Source: Mycobacterium sp. IS-1590 (lineage in GTDB: Bacteria > Actinomycetota > Actinomycetes > Mycobacteriales > Mycobacteriaceae). Taken from it: a stretch of DNA of 64,000 nucleotides. A model generated the notes under the pieces. That model made no database searches and had not been told where the DNA came from. It saw only the letters and a list, made by a program, of their open reading frames with translations. Position 1 is the stretch's first letter. Each line of letters starts with the position of its first letter. The position numbers and the translations under genes were made by a program. Where the stretch lies: the NCBI RefSeq assembly GCF_001500025.1, contig NZ_LQIW01000014.1:1-64000 (forward strand). Reading direction: 5' to 3'. Below, piece by piece: positions 31,601 to 41,044 of this stretch.

Positions 31601-34600
31601 CAGGCGACGAAGTGCCAATGGCAAGGCGAGCGCATCTTCGTCAATGGCTTGAACGTCGAGATGGGCCGCAACGGACTGGAAACACGCGTCGAGCACTGCG
31701 GGATGGACGACGTAAGCATCTCGTTGCGAGCGGACCTGGCGGGGCGGTGCGACCTGGGCCAGGGCGGTGACCGTTTGACCCTCGCCGGTGTATACGGCCC
31801 CGAGACCGGTGAACGCCGGCCCGTACTGAATCCCCTTCTCCTCCAAGCGCTTGCGCACCTCGGCGCCCTCTTCGCGACATGTGTGTGTACCTTGAAGCGC
31901 AGCCATGTCATGCATCGCAGGCTGCCCATCCGCCACGCCGTGCAGTACGGCCGTGGCGTGCCGTACGCGCTCTTCACCCTGGCTGGTTTCGACAGTGAAA
32001 TCGACCACCCCCGGCGATGCGACCGATGCTGAGGCATTGATCGTGCCCTGTCCATCCATGAGCGCCGCCTGCTCGAAGCGAAGGTCACGAACCTCGGCCG
32101 TCTCGCCCAGCACAGTGCGCGCTGCCGCCAACGCCATTTCGCAGAACGCCGCCCCCGGAAGCACTGCTACATCGCGGATCCGGTGATCGCCCAGCCACGG
32201 CTGGCCATCGGTGCCGACGTCGCCCTGCCAGACGTGGCGCTCCGGTTCCTCCGGCACACGCACATGGGCGCCCAACAGGGGATGCACTGAAATAGTGGAT
32301 CCGCCGCCTGTCGGCGATTCCTGGTTTTCGGGTCGCAACCACAGCCGACGGTGCGTCCACGTCGGCAGCGGGGCATCCACCAGCCGCCCGGTCGGGCAGA
32401 GTGCGGAGAAGTCGACCGCGGCGCCGGCACTGTGTATATCTGCAATGAAGCCACGCAACCCGTGCCTCAGCTGTTCACGGCGGATGGCGGGCAGGGCGAC
32501 CGGTGGAAGGTCGAGGCTGCCAGCGGTCTGCTCGACCGCATGCGTAAGCAAGGGGTCGAGATCCAGCTCGGCGAATACGCGATAGCCGTCCTCCAATGCG
32601 GCCCGCACCGCCGCGGCGAATCGCACCGTTTGGCGCAGATTGTCCGCCCAATACCTGCTGTCGCACACCGGCTCTTCACGCGGGTCGAACTGGGTCGCCG
32701 AGTAGAACGGAATTTCCGGTGTCACCGGGCGCAGCTCTGCCAGCACGTCGGCCAACTCGGTGCGGATCGGATCGACTTCAGGCGAGTGCACGGCGACATC
32801 GGTGGCGAGCTCGTGAGCTACCACGTCACGCTCCTGCCACGCCGCGACCAGCTCGCGAACCGTCGGGGCGGCGCCGCCGATCACGGTGGACTGCGGCGAT
32901 TCGACCATTGCCACCGCGACGTCTTTGACGCGGCGCATCGTCAACTCCGAAAGAACTTGTTTTGCAGGCAATTCGAGCGACGCCATCGCGCCGGTACCGG
33001 CGACGCGGGACATCAGCTGCGAGCGGCGGCATACGACACGCACTCCGTCTTCGAGCGAGAGCGCGCCCGCCACGACAGCCGCTGCGGTCTCTCCCAACGA
33101 ATGCCCGATCACCGCGCCCGGAATGGCTCCGTATGCCTTCATGGTGGCCGCGACCGCGACCTGCATGGTGAACAGAGTCGGGCGAGCAAGCTCGATCCCG
33201 GTGATGACTCCTGGCGCCGACATCGCCTCGGTTACTGAGAATCCGGACTCACGGGCGATCAGCGGCTCGATTTGCGCGACCGTTGCGGCAAACACCGGTT
33301 CAGTCGCCAACAGCTGCTGGCAGTCAGCCGCCGACGGCGACCCCTGCCCCGAGAACATCCACACCGGTCTGCGATCGTCTTGTCCGACCGCCGGCTGATA
33401 TGGGGCGTCGCCGGAGGCGACCGCGTGCAACGCCTCGGTGAGGTCGGGCCGGCTGCTCGCAATGACGGCCGTGCGAACCGGGCGGTGCCCGCGCCGACGG
33501 GCCAAGGTGTAGGCCAGATCGGACAATTCGACATCGTCGTGTGCTTGCAGCCAGTCGGCCAGCCGGCCGGCGGTGCGGCGCAGTTCCTCGGCAGATGTTG
33601 CCGACAGCGGGAATAGTAGTGCCCCAGAGGGTATTTCGGTTTCTCCGCTGTGGTGAGCTTCTGGGGCTTGCTCCAGAATCGCGTGAGCATTGGTTCCCGA
33701 CGCTCCGTACGACGAGACCGCCGCGCGGCGCGGATGCTGGCCGTTGGTCGGCCAGTCTATGAGTTCTTGTGGCACAGCGAGTTTCGTGGCGATGCGGGCA
33801 AGTTCGTCGGGCAGGGCAGTGAAATGCAGATTCGGCGGAACCGTCCCGTGTCCCAACGCGAGGATCGTCTTCATCAGCCCGAGCACTCCGGAAGCCGATT
33901 GGGTATGTCCGAAGTTCGTCTTGACGGAAGTCAGCGCACAGTGGCCCTCGAGGCCGTATACCTCGGCCAGACTGGCGAATTCGACGGAATCGCCTGCCGG
34001 GACGCCGGTGCCATGCGCCTCTACCATGCCAATGGTTCGAGCTTCGACGCCCGCAGCGGCCAGCGCCGCCCGGTACACGGCGGTCTGGGCGTTCGGCGAT
34101 GGTGTAAAGATATTCGGGCTATGACCGTCTTGGTTGACGGCCGTGCCTCGTACAACAGCCAGAATTCGGTCACCATCGCGCAGGGCATCGGGCAAGCGCT
34201 TCAGTAACACGACCGCGCTAGCCTCGCCATACGCGTATCCGTCGGCCGCGACGTCGAACGCGTGGCAGCCTCCGGTGGGGGACAGCTGACCCTGCGCTGT
34301 CGCCGACACGTACTTGCGCGGGTCCAGCATCACGAAGGCCCCGCCCGCCAGCGCCAAGTCGCTCTCGCCGTCGTTCAGGCTGCGACAGGCCAAGTGCACC
34401 GCGGTCAGGCTGGAAGAATCTGCGGTGTCCAACGTCAGGGCGGGACCGCGCAGGCCCAGTGTGTAGGCGATCCGCCCCGATGCCAGGCTGAACGTGTTGC
34501 CTGGAAAACCGTAGGGCCCCTCCATGGCGCGGGAATTGGCGTTCAGCAGTTGATAGTCGGAATCAGTCAGTCCAACGAACACGCCCGTCCGCGAATCGGC

Positions 34601-35101
34601 CACCGTCTCGCGGGCGAGACCGGCGCGCTCAATGGCCTCCCAGGAGGTCTCCAACAGCAGACGCTGCTGTGGATCGAGCGGAGTCGCCTCGTCCTCGCCG
34701 ATCCCGAAGAACTCCGAGTCGAAGCCGGCGACATCTTCCAGGAATGCGCCCCACTTCGATACCGATCTGCCCGGCAGACCTGGCTCAGGGTCGTAGTATT
34801 CGTCGGCATCCCAGCGATCGCGCGGAATCTCGGTCACCATGTCTTCGCCGCGCACCAAGGCCTCCCACAGTTGCTCAGGGGAGTCGATTCCGCCGGGCAG
34901 CCGGCAGGCCATGCCGATGACAGCGACGGGGGTGACAGATCCGTTGTTCACAGTGTGCGAGGAATTCGCTGAAGATGAGTGTTCTGCATGATCATCGCCG
35001 CGCTGGATGAAACCATTCTGACTCCTCACAGCAACGACAATAGCCTTGCCCGCTGGTCGCGCAGGCCGCAGCGCTTCCTCGAAGATCGAGGATGCCGACA
35101 C
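28694..35101 (-). CDS. PKS2: Mas-like type I PKS with altered KS active site
   Basis: 2135 residues from GTG 35101. Same order as PKS1 without the fused acyltransferase: KS, AT (GHSLGE), DH ([15 protein letters not shown]), ER ([10 protein letters not shown]), KR, ACP ([11 protein letters not shown]), ending soon after the ACP like ordinary Mas. The KS has [11 protein letters not shown]: the catalytic Cys is Asp228 (codon GAT at 34420-34418), while the two His regions ([17 protein letters not shown]) remain. The AT has VAVH where PKS1 has VASH, and GQGSPSAAD where PKS1 has GQGSQWGAM. The KR nucleotide motif is TGGMSTLG rather than TGGLGGLG, though Ser, Tyr and Lys remain. The frame is uninterrupted over 6.4 kb, so it is not simply decaying. 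It may act as a loading or partner module, or modify chains made by PKS1. It pairs with divergent FAAL2. Confidence 0.92.
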   Translation of the reverse strand: MSASSIFEEALRPARPAGKAIVVAVRSQNGFIQRGDDHAEHSSSANSSHTVNNGSVTPVAVIGMACRLPGGIDSPEQLWEALVRGEDMVTEIPRDRWDADEYYDPEPGLPGRSVSKWGAFLEDVAGFDSEFFGIGEDEATPLDPQQRLLLETSWEAIERAGLARETVADSRTGVFVGLTDSDYQLLNANSRAMEGPYGFPGNTFSLASGRIAYTLGLRGPALTLDTADSSSLTAVHLACRSLNDGESDLALAGGAFVMLDPRKYVSATAQGQLSPTGGCHAFDVAADGYAYGEASAVVLLKRLPDALRDGDRILAVVRGTAVNQDGHSPNIFTPSPNAQTAVYRAALAAAGVEARTIGMVEAHGTGVPAGDSVEFASLAEVYGLEGHCALTSVKTNFGHTQSASGVLGLMKTILALGHGTVPPNLHFTALPDELARIATKLAVPQELIDWPTNGQHPRRAAVSSYGASGTNAHAILEQAPEAHHSGETEIPSGALLFPLSATSAEELRRTAGRLADWLQAHDDVELSDLAYTLARRRGHRPVRTAVIASSRPDLTEALHAVASGDAPYQPAVGQDDRRPVWMFSGQGSPSAADCQQLLATEPVFAATVAQIEPLIARESGFSVTEAMSAPGVITGIELARPTLFTMQVAVAATMKAYGAIPGAVIGHSLGETAAAVVAGALSLEDGVRVVCRRSQLMSRVAGTGAMASLELPAKQVLSELTMRRVKDVAVAMVESPQSTVIGGAAPTVRELVAAWQERDVVAHELATDVAVHSPEVDPIRTELADVLAELRPVTPEIPFYSATQFDPREEPVCDSRYWADNLRQTVRFAAAVRAALEDGYRVFAELDLDPLLTHAVEQTAGSLDLPPVALPAIRREQLRHGLRGFIADIHSAGAAVDFSALCPTGRLVDAPLPTWTHRRLWLRPENQESPTGGGSTISVHPLLGAHVRVPEEPERHVWQGDVGTDGQPWLGDHRIRDVAVLPGAAFCEMALAAARTVLGETAEVRDLRFEQAALMDGQGTINASASVASPGVVDFTVETSQGEERVRHATAVLHGVADGQPAMHDMAALQGTHTCREEGAEVRKRLEEKGIQYGPAFTGLGAVYTGEGQTVTALAQVAPPRQVRSQRDAYVVHPAVLDACFQSVAAHLDVQAIDEDALALPLALRRLRAYSVGASARYCYTRIIKVDASVVEADLDLLDEHGAVLISVEGLQLGTRTSEETRKERVLGERLLTIEWRQRRLPDIPHADTGTWLLIGMTDTDVMSTALAEALKSHGARCTAMTWASDGGVATNRDELENHLRTGGFTGVVVLTGPQRSAADEQSARLGRDYVQHLVHLTRGLAATPVVLPYLYVVTRGAQTVVPGDVANLEQAGLRGLIRVIGAEQSHLRPVQIDVDETTDAQQLAQQLLSGSDEDETAWRDGQWYVARLSPAPLRPDERRTILAAPERDGMRLQIRTPGDMETLELVAVDRVPPGPGQIEVAVGASSINFADALHAMGRLPSYEGAPPQLGMDFAGVVTAVGPGVADHHVGGHVGGLSADGCWGTFLTCDARLAVPRPAGLSEDETAAVTTAHATAWYGLHDLARIGSGDKVLIHSATGGVGQAAIAIARNAGAEIFATAGSEERRQLLRDMGIEHVYDSRSIEFAEAIRRDTGGYGVDIVLNSATGAARRAGVDLLALGGRFVEIGNRDLYDDTRWGLSAFRRNLAFYSLDLALMTRSHPDRIRDLLHTVYRLVGSGELPILQPTQYRLTDAATALRLMSGAQHAGRLVLDIRHAGPSRAVIPPARMQVFRRDGAYLVTGGMSTLGLFLAEKMARGGCGRIVLSSPSEPDQETLQAIERIRATGADVVVECGDIADAGTAQRLVAAATATGLPVRGVLHLAAVVDDATLSALTDELIERHWAPKVYGAWNLHTATAGEPVDWFCSFSSAAALVGSPAQGAYAAANSWLDTFSLWRRAQGLPSIAIAWGGWANVGGATALAEGVDAAITPDEGAYAFEALLRHDRGHTAYAPYSGVPRLTSFAERSPFAEAFLSTGHSTAVAGKLRTELDELPVDEWPARLRRLISDQISVILRRSIDPDRPLAEYGVDSLGALELRTRLENETGIRLTASDIGATTVRDLAVLLSEKLAPAEDS

Positions 35102-35415
35102 TTCATCAATTGACGCACGGGTCCATGTCGCACACTTTCACGCACGTGACCGGCCTGCTGGGCAGCGGCGAAGCGGAATATCGACGCACCGATAGCCATA
35201 CGCGAAGTTGCAGACCGTCGCCCAATCGCAATTGTGCCCGGGCTAGTGCAGAGCAGGCGCAGTGACGTTTTATGTCGATGACAACCGCTGCGCCGGTTCG
35301 CCGCCGCCTCCGGCTCGGGTTCAGAACCATCACATCGCCCGACTACCGGTCGGCTGAGGACAGCCGACTGCACCTTTCAACGTGCATCGGCGACGGCCAC
35401 GGTAACCTCAGACGA
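35102..35415. promoter_or_regulatory. Divergent promoter region between PKS2 and FAAL2
   Basis: 314 bases separating the PKS2 start (minus) from the FAAL2 start (plus), the mirror image of the FAAL1-PKS1 gap. An in-frame ATG at 35272 upstream of FAAL2 encodes an Arg-rich extension with no counterpart in FAAL1, so I treat that part as non-coding. No clear promoter boxes assigned. Confidence 0.5.
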
Positions 35416-37155
35416 ATGGTTGAGACGTCGGTCCCCACTCTGCTGCGTGAGCGTGCCAGTCTGCAGCCCGATGAGTTGGCATTCACGTTCGTCGATTACG
35501 ACCAGGACTTCGCCGGCATACCCGAAAGCCTGACGTGGCACCAGTTGTATCGGCGAGCGCTGAACGTCGCACGCGAACTCAGGCTTTGCGCATCACCGGG
35601 CGATCGCGCGGTGATACTGGCACCGCAGGGGCTGGATTACATCGTCGCCTTTCTGGGCGCGCTACAGGCCGGACTGATCGCGGTTCCGCTGTCGGTCCCA
35701 CTCGGTGGGGTCAGCGACGAGCGTGTCGACTCGGTGCTGCGTGATGCGGCGGCGGCCGTGGTCGTCACTACCTCGTCAGTCGTGGGAGCGGTGGCCTCGC
35801 ATGTCACTCCGCAGCCGGGTGAACCGGCTCCCTCAGTCATCGAAGTCGACTTGTTGAATCTGGACGCTCCGGCACGCTTGGATGTCCGAGAGGAAGACTT
35901 TCCGGCAACAGCGTATTTGCAGTACACGTCTGGATCGACCCGGCGCCCGGCCGGGGTGATGATTTCCTATACCAACCTTGTGGTCAATTTCGACCAGTTG
36001 ATGTCCGGCTATTTTCCCAACACCGATGGCATTGCGCCCATGGACAGCACAATTGTGTCCTGGTTACCCTTTTATCACGACATGGGGTTGGTGCTGGGAG
36101 TTTGCGCGCCGATCCTTGGAGGATATCGCGGCGTGCTCACGAGCCCAGTCGCGTTCCTGCAACGCCCTGCACGCTGGATGGAATTGCTGGCAACCAATCC
36201 TTCCGCTTTTTCGGCGGCGCCGAACTTTGCTTTCGAATTGGCGGTACGCAAGACCTCAGACGCCGACATGGCCGGGCGTGACCTGGCAGGTGTGCAATAC
36301 ATCCTCAGCGGTGCCGAGCGGGTGCACCCCGCAACACTCAAGCGTTTCACCGAGCGGTTCGCGCGCTTCAATCTTCGCGACTCGGCGGTGCGGCCCTCCT
36401 ATGGGCTCGCCGAGGCGACGGTGTACGTGGCGACCAGCAGAGCCGATGGCCCGGTAGAGATCGTCGACTTCGATTCGGACAAACTGTCCGCCGGGCACGC
36501 GAAGCGGTGCCCCAGCGGCAGCGGCACACCACTGGTCAGTTATCCGCTGCCCAATGCCCCCCTGGTGCGCATCGTCGACTCCGACACCCGGACCGAATGT
36601 GCGGAGGGAACGGCCGGCGAAATCTGGGTCTACGGCGACAACGTCGCGTCGGGTTATTGGCACAAACCCGAAGAGACCGAGCACACCTTCAAAGCGGTGC
36701 TTGCCGAGCCGTCGGCGGGGACACCGCAAGGGCCGTGGCTCAGGACCGGAGATCGGGGCTTTATCTTCGAGGGGAAACTGTTCATCGTCGGGCGCATCAA
36801 GGACCTCTTGATCGTCTACGGGCGTAACCATTCTCCCGACGACATCGAGGCCACGATCCAGGAGATCACCGGAGGCCGGGTCGCCGCGATAGCCGTTCCC
36901 GACGGGGGCGTGGAGCAACTCGTCGTGGTCATGGAAGTCAAGAAACGAGGCGACTCCGAGGAGGACGCCGTGGAGAAGTTCGCCCTCGTCAAGCGTGACG
37001 TCACCTCGGCGATCTCGAACTCGCACGGCCTCAGCGTCGCAGACCTGGTGTTGGTCCCGCCTGGTTCGATACCGATCACCACCAGCGGCAAGGTGCGCCG
37101 ATCAGCCTGTGTCGAACAATACCGACACGGCCAATTCGCCCGACTCGACGCCTAG
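35416..37155 (+). CDS. Fatty-acyl-AMP ligase FAAL2 (FadD23/FadD25-like)
   Basis: 579 residues from ATG 35416, exactly the length of FAAL1 and collinear with it; the first ~250 residues differ moderately and the last ~330 are almost identical. The motifs are the same: [61 protein letters not shown] and [16 protein letters not shown]. It should make acyl-AMP for PKS2, from which it is divergently transcribed. The change in divergence partway through the gene is a sign of gene conversion between the two FAALs rather than of independent selection. Confidence 0.93.
   Translation: MVETSVPTLLRERASLQPDELAFTFVDYDQDFAGIPESLTWHQLYRRALNVARELRLCASPGDRAVILAPQGLDYIVAFLGALQAGLIAVPLSVPLGGVSDERVDSVLRDAAAAVVVTTSSVVGAVASHVTPQPGEPAPSVIEVDLLNLDAPARLDVREEDFPATAYLQYTSGSTRRPAGVMISYTNLVVNFDQLMSGYFPNTDGIAPMDSTIVSWLPFYHDMGLVLGVCAPILGGYRGVLTSPVAFLQRPARWMELLATNPSAFSAAPNFAFELAVRKTSDADMAGRDLAGVQYILSGAERVHPATLKRFTERFARFNLRDSAVRPSYGLAEATVYVATSRADGPVEIVDFDSDKLSAGHAKRCPSGSGTPLVSYPLPNAPLVRIVDSDTRTECAEGTAGEIWVYGDNVASGYWHKPEETEHTFKAVLAEPSAGTPQGPWLRTGDRGFIFEGKLFIVGRIKDLLIVYGRNHSPDDIEATIQEITGGRVAAIAVPDGGVEQLVVVMEVKKRGDSEEDAVEKFALVKRDVTSAISNSHGLSVADLVLVPPGSIPITTSGKVRRSACVEQYRHGQFARLDA
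36130..37155 (+). repeat. Long inverted repeat: FAAL2 3' part versus FAAL1 3' part (18766-19790)
   Basis: The last ~1 kb of FAAL2 is the reverse complement of 18766-19790 with few differences. Reading both copies, I find unbroken identity from about 36163 to 36539 (roughly 375 bases), then scattered substitutions to the stop codon. Upstream of about 36130 the two genes diverge clearly. The repeat arms flank the two PKS genes in opposite orientation. Confidence 0.85.
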
Positions 37156-37195
37156 CAATAACCCGCCGGTCCGTCACCGTTGAACCAACGCGTAG

Positions 37196-37960
37196 TCAGC
37201 TCGCGGCAGCACCTTGGTTGACGACCGCCTCGAAGCGCTTCTCCCAGCGGAAATAGCTGCCGAGGTTCCCGAGCACGAAGGGTGAGAGCGCGATCGCCCA
37301 AGTCATCGCGGAGTTCACCAGATTCGCCGGAAAGCGCATGGGCCGCATCATGTCGACGAAGAGGACCACCCGGACGCCGTCGGTCCGGTTCCAAGCCTCG
37401 TGCTCGAAGGTGTCGTCGAAGATCATCACCCGGCCCTCTTCCCAATGACGGGTCTGAGTTCCGACTCGGATGCCGCACATCTCGGCCGGCTCAGGCACGC
37501 GCAGAGCGAGATGGAGGCGGAGCACGCCCTTGTAAGGACCGCGGTGCGGCGGGAGCTCCTTGCCCGGCGCGAGAATTGAGAAGAACGCGGTCTTCATGCC
37601 CGGTATCTTCTTGAGAAGTGTTGCCGTTTCCGGGCAACGTTGGCAATTCGGTTTCGCCTTGATCCCGTAGGCGTAGAAGAAGAAGGTCTTCCAGCCGTCG
37701 TCTTGCGAAAGGGCCTTCTGGTCCTTCGAGATGTCCTGAAAGTTCGGCATGTGCGCCGCATACGGCAAGAGCGCATCCAGCTCGGCACGGACCTTGTGCC
37801 AGTCAGCCTCGACCGCCTCAACCCAGGGAAAGTCTCTGACGTCAAAGAACTCACGGTCGCCGAATATCGAACACCGGGTGTAAAGACGGTAGAGCGCGCT
37901 GAAAAAGGCCATCGCAAGACGTCCGAGTGTTCGCGCGAAGAACCCTTGCGTCTTCTCCAT
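37196..37960 (-). CDS. Aspartyl/asparaginyl beta-hydroxylase family (LpxO-like) dioxygenase
   Basis: 254 residues from ATG 37960, preceded by AAAGGGGGC at good spacing; a longer frame to 38116 has no such site. Fe(II)/2-oxoglutarate-dependent hydroxylase of the AspH/LpxO family. The iron/2-oxoglutarate core is PPHRGPYKGVLRLHLAL (His139) and the second His187 in FDDTFEHEAWN, with Arg in the GVRVVLFVDMMRP strand. Bacterial LpxO members hydroxylate lipid-bound acyl chains. An N-terminal amphipathic/hydrophobic stretch and a hydrophobic C-terminal segment (TWAIALSPFVLGNLG) suit a membrane-associated enzyme. Among lipid genes a role in hydroxylating an acyl chain is plausible, but a peptide or free amino-acid substrate cannot be excluded. 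It converges on FAAL2 with 40 bases between stops. Confidence 0.88.
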   Translation of the reverse strand: MEKTQGFFARTLGRLAMAFFSALYRLYTRCSIFGDREFFDVRDFPWVEAVEADWHKVRAELDALLPYAAHMPNFQDISKDQKALSQDDGWKTFFFYAYGIKAKPNCQRCPETATLLKKIPGMKTAFFSILAPGKELPPHRGPYKGVLRLHLALRVPEPAEMCGIRVGTQTRHWEEGRVMIFDDTFEHEAWNRTDGVRVVLFVDMMRPMRFPANLVNSAMTWAIALSPFVLGNLGSYFRWEKRFEAVVNQGAAAS

Positions 37961-38229
37961 GCTGCCCCCTTTGCCAAGCGTCGAAGTTATCATTCGCGGC
38001 AACAGGGGTGCAACGCGCCCATGCCTTGCCTGCCGCTGTAGTTCGTCTGCAACGACGCGCTTTTCCGGACCGCCGCCGACGCTCACAAGGTGCAGTCGCA
38101 GGCCAGCGGACGTCAATTTGCAGGTGGATGACCGCGCAGCTTCTCACGCGGCTGCCGGGCGCATCGCCGACGGCTCGATCAACCCGTCATCACACAACCG
38201 GCAAGGTGGTGAAAGGCTAAAATCTCCGC

Positions 38230-39498
38230 GTGAGATTTGCGTTGGCAAGCTATGGAAGTCGGGGCGATATCGAGCCCTGCGCCGCTGTCGGCCGCGAATT
38301 GCAGCGTCGGGGACACGAAGTTCGCATGGCTGCCCCACCGGACATGGTCAGCTTCGTCGAGTCGGCTGGTCTTCCGGCCTTCGCCTACGGGCTGGACACC
38401 AAGGCGTGGCTCGAAGTGCACCGCGACCTTTGGACGCGAATCTTTCGCAATATCTGGAAGATTCAGGATCTGATGAGGCTGGTACGGGAAGTGAGGGAGC
38501 CCATTGACCGGTGTTGGGAGGAGATCAGCAGCACGCTGATGTCGCTCGCCGACGGCGCCGATCTGCTCTTCACCGGTCTCAGTTTTGAGCAACCCGCTGC
38601 CAATGTCGCAGAGCATTACAACATTCCGCTGGCGACCCTGCACTACCACCCGGCGCGGGTCAATGGCCAACTCATGCCTTTCCTACCGGCACCGCTGGGT
38701 CGCTCCGTAATTAGGGTGGACGAGTGGCTAGGGTGGCGCGTCTCGAAAAGGGTCGAGGATGCGCAGCGCCGTGAATTGGGTCTACCGAAGGCCACCGGTC
38801 CGGCTTCGCGCCGGATTGCCGAACGCGGATCGGTTGAGATCCAGGCCTATGACGTCGCCTGTTTCCCTGGGCTGGCGGCCGAGTGGGCGAAATGGGAGGG
38901 CCAGCGGCCGTTTGTCGGGGCGCTGACGCTGGAATTGCCGACTGAGGCCGACGCGGACGTCACCGCCTGGATCGGCGCGGGAACGCCGCCGATTTTCTTT
39001 GGCTTTGGCAGCATCCCGGTCCAGACTCCGGCCGACACGGTGGCCATGATCGCCGCCGCGTGCGCGCAGTTGGGCGAGCGGGCGTTGATAGGTGCCGGAT
39101 GGAGTGACTTCAGTGACGTCGCGTCGTTCGAGCACGTCAAGGTGGTGAGGGCGGTGAATTACGCGGCGATCTTTCCGGATTGCCGCGCGGTCGTGCACCA
39201 CGGTGCCGCGGGCACCACGGCCGCGGGTCTGCGCGCGGGGGTTCCGACACTGATCCTCTGGACGTTGCCGGACCAGTCGTTCTGGGGAGCTCGACTCAAA
39301 CGGTTGGGGGTGGGCATCGCCCGGCGCTTTTCGAGCACCACCCAGGAATCACTGGTCAAAGACCTGCGCACAATCCTCGCCCCGGACTACGTCGCGCGCG
39401 CCCGCGAGTTCGCTACCCGGATGACCAAACCGGCCGAAAGCGTTGCGGCCGCCGCCGATCAGGTGGAAGCGGCAGCTCGCCTGGGGCGTGTCGGCTGA
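38230..39498 (+). CDS. GT1 (UGT-like) glycosyltransferase, copy A
   Basis: 422 residues from GTG 38230. Transfers a deoxysugar, probably from a dTDP donor, to the lipid or lipopeptide acceptor, as the GPL Gtf enzymes do. N-terminal acceptor domain starts MRFALASYGSRGDIEPCAAV, typical of mycobacterial GPL and rhamnosyl transferases; the C-terminal donor domain has FFGFGSIPVQ and HHGAAGTTAAGLRAGVPTLIL. The second Gly of the usual HHGGAGTT is Ala here, unlike the other copies. It is one of four paralogues in the window (others start at 50422, 53295 and 57500). Assignment to a particular sugar is not possible from sequence alone. Confidence 0.92.
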   Translation: MRFALASYGSRGDIEPCAAVGRELQRRGHEVRMAAPPDMVSFVESAGLPAFAYGLDTKAWLEVHRDLWTRIFRNIWKIQDLMRLVREVREPIDRCWEEISSTLMSLADGADLLFTGLSFEQPAANVAEHYNIPLATLHYHPARVNGQLMPFLPAPLGRSVIRVDEWLGWRVSKRVEDAQRRELGLPKATGPASRRIAERGSVEIQAYDVACFPGLAAEWAKWEGQRPFVGALTLELPTEADADVTAWIGAGTPPIFFGFGSIPVQTPADTVAMIAAACAQLGERALIGAGWSDFSDVASFEHVKVVRAVNYAAIFPDCRAVVHHGAAGTTAAGLRAGVPTLILWTLPDQSFWGARLKRLGVGIARRFSSTTQESLVKDLRTILAPDYVARAREFATRMTKPAESVAAAADQVEAAARLGRVG

Positions 39499-39943
39499 TC
39501 GCGAAGGCCCAGTGTCCGAATCGCCGGTGCCCGGGTGACGAGGAACTCGCCGCCAAGCCTTCCACCAAGAGCGCTTGCTTGCGTGAAAAGCGTTGTCTCA
39601 CAAGGGGTTAAGTTACTTCTCGATCGGTTACGGCATGCGGGCGAGTCGATCTAGCCGGCCGGTTCGGTGATCCGTGCAAGCACCATGTTTCGAAACCGGT
39701 TGTCATCCCTCGCTGCCGACGCGAACGCTGATATGCGAACGGGGGCGATCACTGTGGACGGCGCAGATATCAACGAGTTGAGTGTTGACTTCATTGACCA
39801 CTGATGTTTTTCTCTGCTGAAGGATTGATACCCGGCGCTCAACCTGCTGTATCCACCATTTGGGTGTCAAGCTATGTCCGCTTGGTATCAAGCTATCTCC
39901 GCGGAGGCGGTGTGGTCCGATTGCCCATGACGAGGGGAAATGT
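39499..39943 (+). other. Intergenic region with a 21-bp-spaced direct repeat
   Basis: 445 bases with no credible gene. Just upstream of the methyltransferase start it has two copies of TCAAGCTATSTCCGC (S = G or C), at 39867-39881 and 39888-39902, exactly 21 bases apart. That is two helical turns, as expected for binding of a dimer or tandem dimers on one DNA face. It probably contains the promoter of the methyltransferase gene. Confidence 0.5.
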
Positions 39944-40552
39944 GTGACATTGATAGACCGCCTAAGAGAGTCCGCCCGGGGTCTGGGACCGGCGATCGGC
40001 ATCTATATCACCCAGCACCACTGGGCGCGAACCGTCATGGCCCGAGAAACCCACGAACTCGTCCAAAGGCTAAACCCCGCCTCGCTTGATGCGCTGGAGA
40101 TATCGGGTGGCTATTGGGGCTACATTGAACAGTTCCGCACTTATCGTAGTGTGCACTATCCGGACTTTGACATCTGCGCCGGAACCCTCGACGAGCAATT
40201 CGACCTCATCCTCGCCGAACAGGTGTGGGAGCATCTATTGTGGCCCTACCGTGCCGCCCGCAACGTTCATGCCATGCTGAGACCCGGCGGCCATTTCCTC
40301 GTTACCACACCTTTCCTCATTAAGATCCACGGCGACGACTTGTTTCCCGACTGCTCACGCTGGACAGAAGTCGGCATCAAATATTTCCTCGCCGAAAGCG
40401 GCTTCGACATCGACAAGATCCAGACCGGGTCGTGGGGCAACCGGGCTTGCGTGAAAGCTAATTTCAACCGCTGGGCATGGAGATGGCCGTGGCGCTCCCT
40501 TCGAAACGAAGTTGATTTCCCTGTCACAGTGTGGGCGCTCGCGCAGAAATAG
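39944..40552 (+). CDS. Class I SAM-dependent methyltransferase (Methyltransf_11-like)
   Basis: 202 residues from GTG 39944, with GAGGGGAAA about nine bases upstream. The fold is shorter than usual at the SAM site: LDALEISGGYWGYIEQF replaces the normal glycine-rich loop, then FDLILAEQVWEHLLWPYRAARNVHAMLRPGGHFLVTTPF, which is the classic motif II / post-II region of these enzymes. Likely an O-methyltransferase acting on a sugar or acyl hydroxyl of the lipid. It lies alone between a Gtf gene and the PapA-like gene. Substrate unknown. Confidence 0.82.
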   Translation: MTLIDRLRESARGLGPAIGIYITQHHWARTVMARETHELVQRLNPASLDALEISGGYWGYIEQFRTYRSVHYPDFDICAGTLDEQFDLILAEQVWEHLLWPYRAARNVHAMLRPGGHFLVTTPFLIKIHGDDLFPDCSRWTEVGIKYFLAESGFDIDKIQTGSWGNRACVKANFNRWAWRWPWRSLRNEVDFPVTVWALAQK

Positions 40553-41044
40553 GAACCTACGCTCGACTTGACCCAGTCTGAACTTGCATCGTTGGCAGAA
40601 TCTTGATGAACGCGCATCGTGAAGATCGGCGGTAGCGTCGTGGCTGCAGCCCGTGATTGTTCGTGCCCCTTGATGTGGCTGGAGCGGTACCGGCGGACGG
40701 TGCGACTGTACTTTGATGCTTCAACCGGTTTGGGCCTCAACCCAGTCGTTGACGCCCGTCGCGGCTAGCACAATGCTCACATGAGACTCGATCGCTAGAA
40801 GATGTGATAGCGGATCGGTGCCACGCGATGTGCTCGGCCACCAACGCAACCTAGATCCCGACTTAGCGCCCGAGGTCGGGACTCCATCGCCCAAGTCAGT
40901 CGGCACCACGCCCACGCCCGACCACAAGCCGAGCCGGACCAGATAGGTGCAGAATCGCCGGGCCTCAATCTGTTTGGCTGCTTTGACCCTTGCCTACAGC
41001 AGAGGGCTGCGGCATTGTCACGGTTGAGGCGCGTGGATGATGGG
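40553..41044 (+). other. Intergenic region, nothing recognised
   Basis: 492 bases between the convergent methyltransferase and PapA-like genes. I see no gene, no clear terminator and no mobile-element signature. Short frames on both strands here have no protein-like features. Confidence 0.5.

Noticed and set aside
30881..32032. 383-codon plus-strand frame opposite PKS2
   Set aside because: Lies wholly antisense to PKS2 DH and ER regions; no domain or start signal.
35272..35415. 48-residue N-terminal extension of FAAL2
   Set aside because: Absent from FAAL1, Arg-rich, and overlaps the expected divergent promoter.
36130..37155. Assembly error as the cause of the near-identical FAAL ends
   Set aside because: The copies differ at scattered sites, including amino-acid changes near the stop, so they are two real copies; the identical core could still merit a read check.
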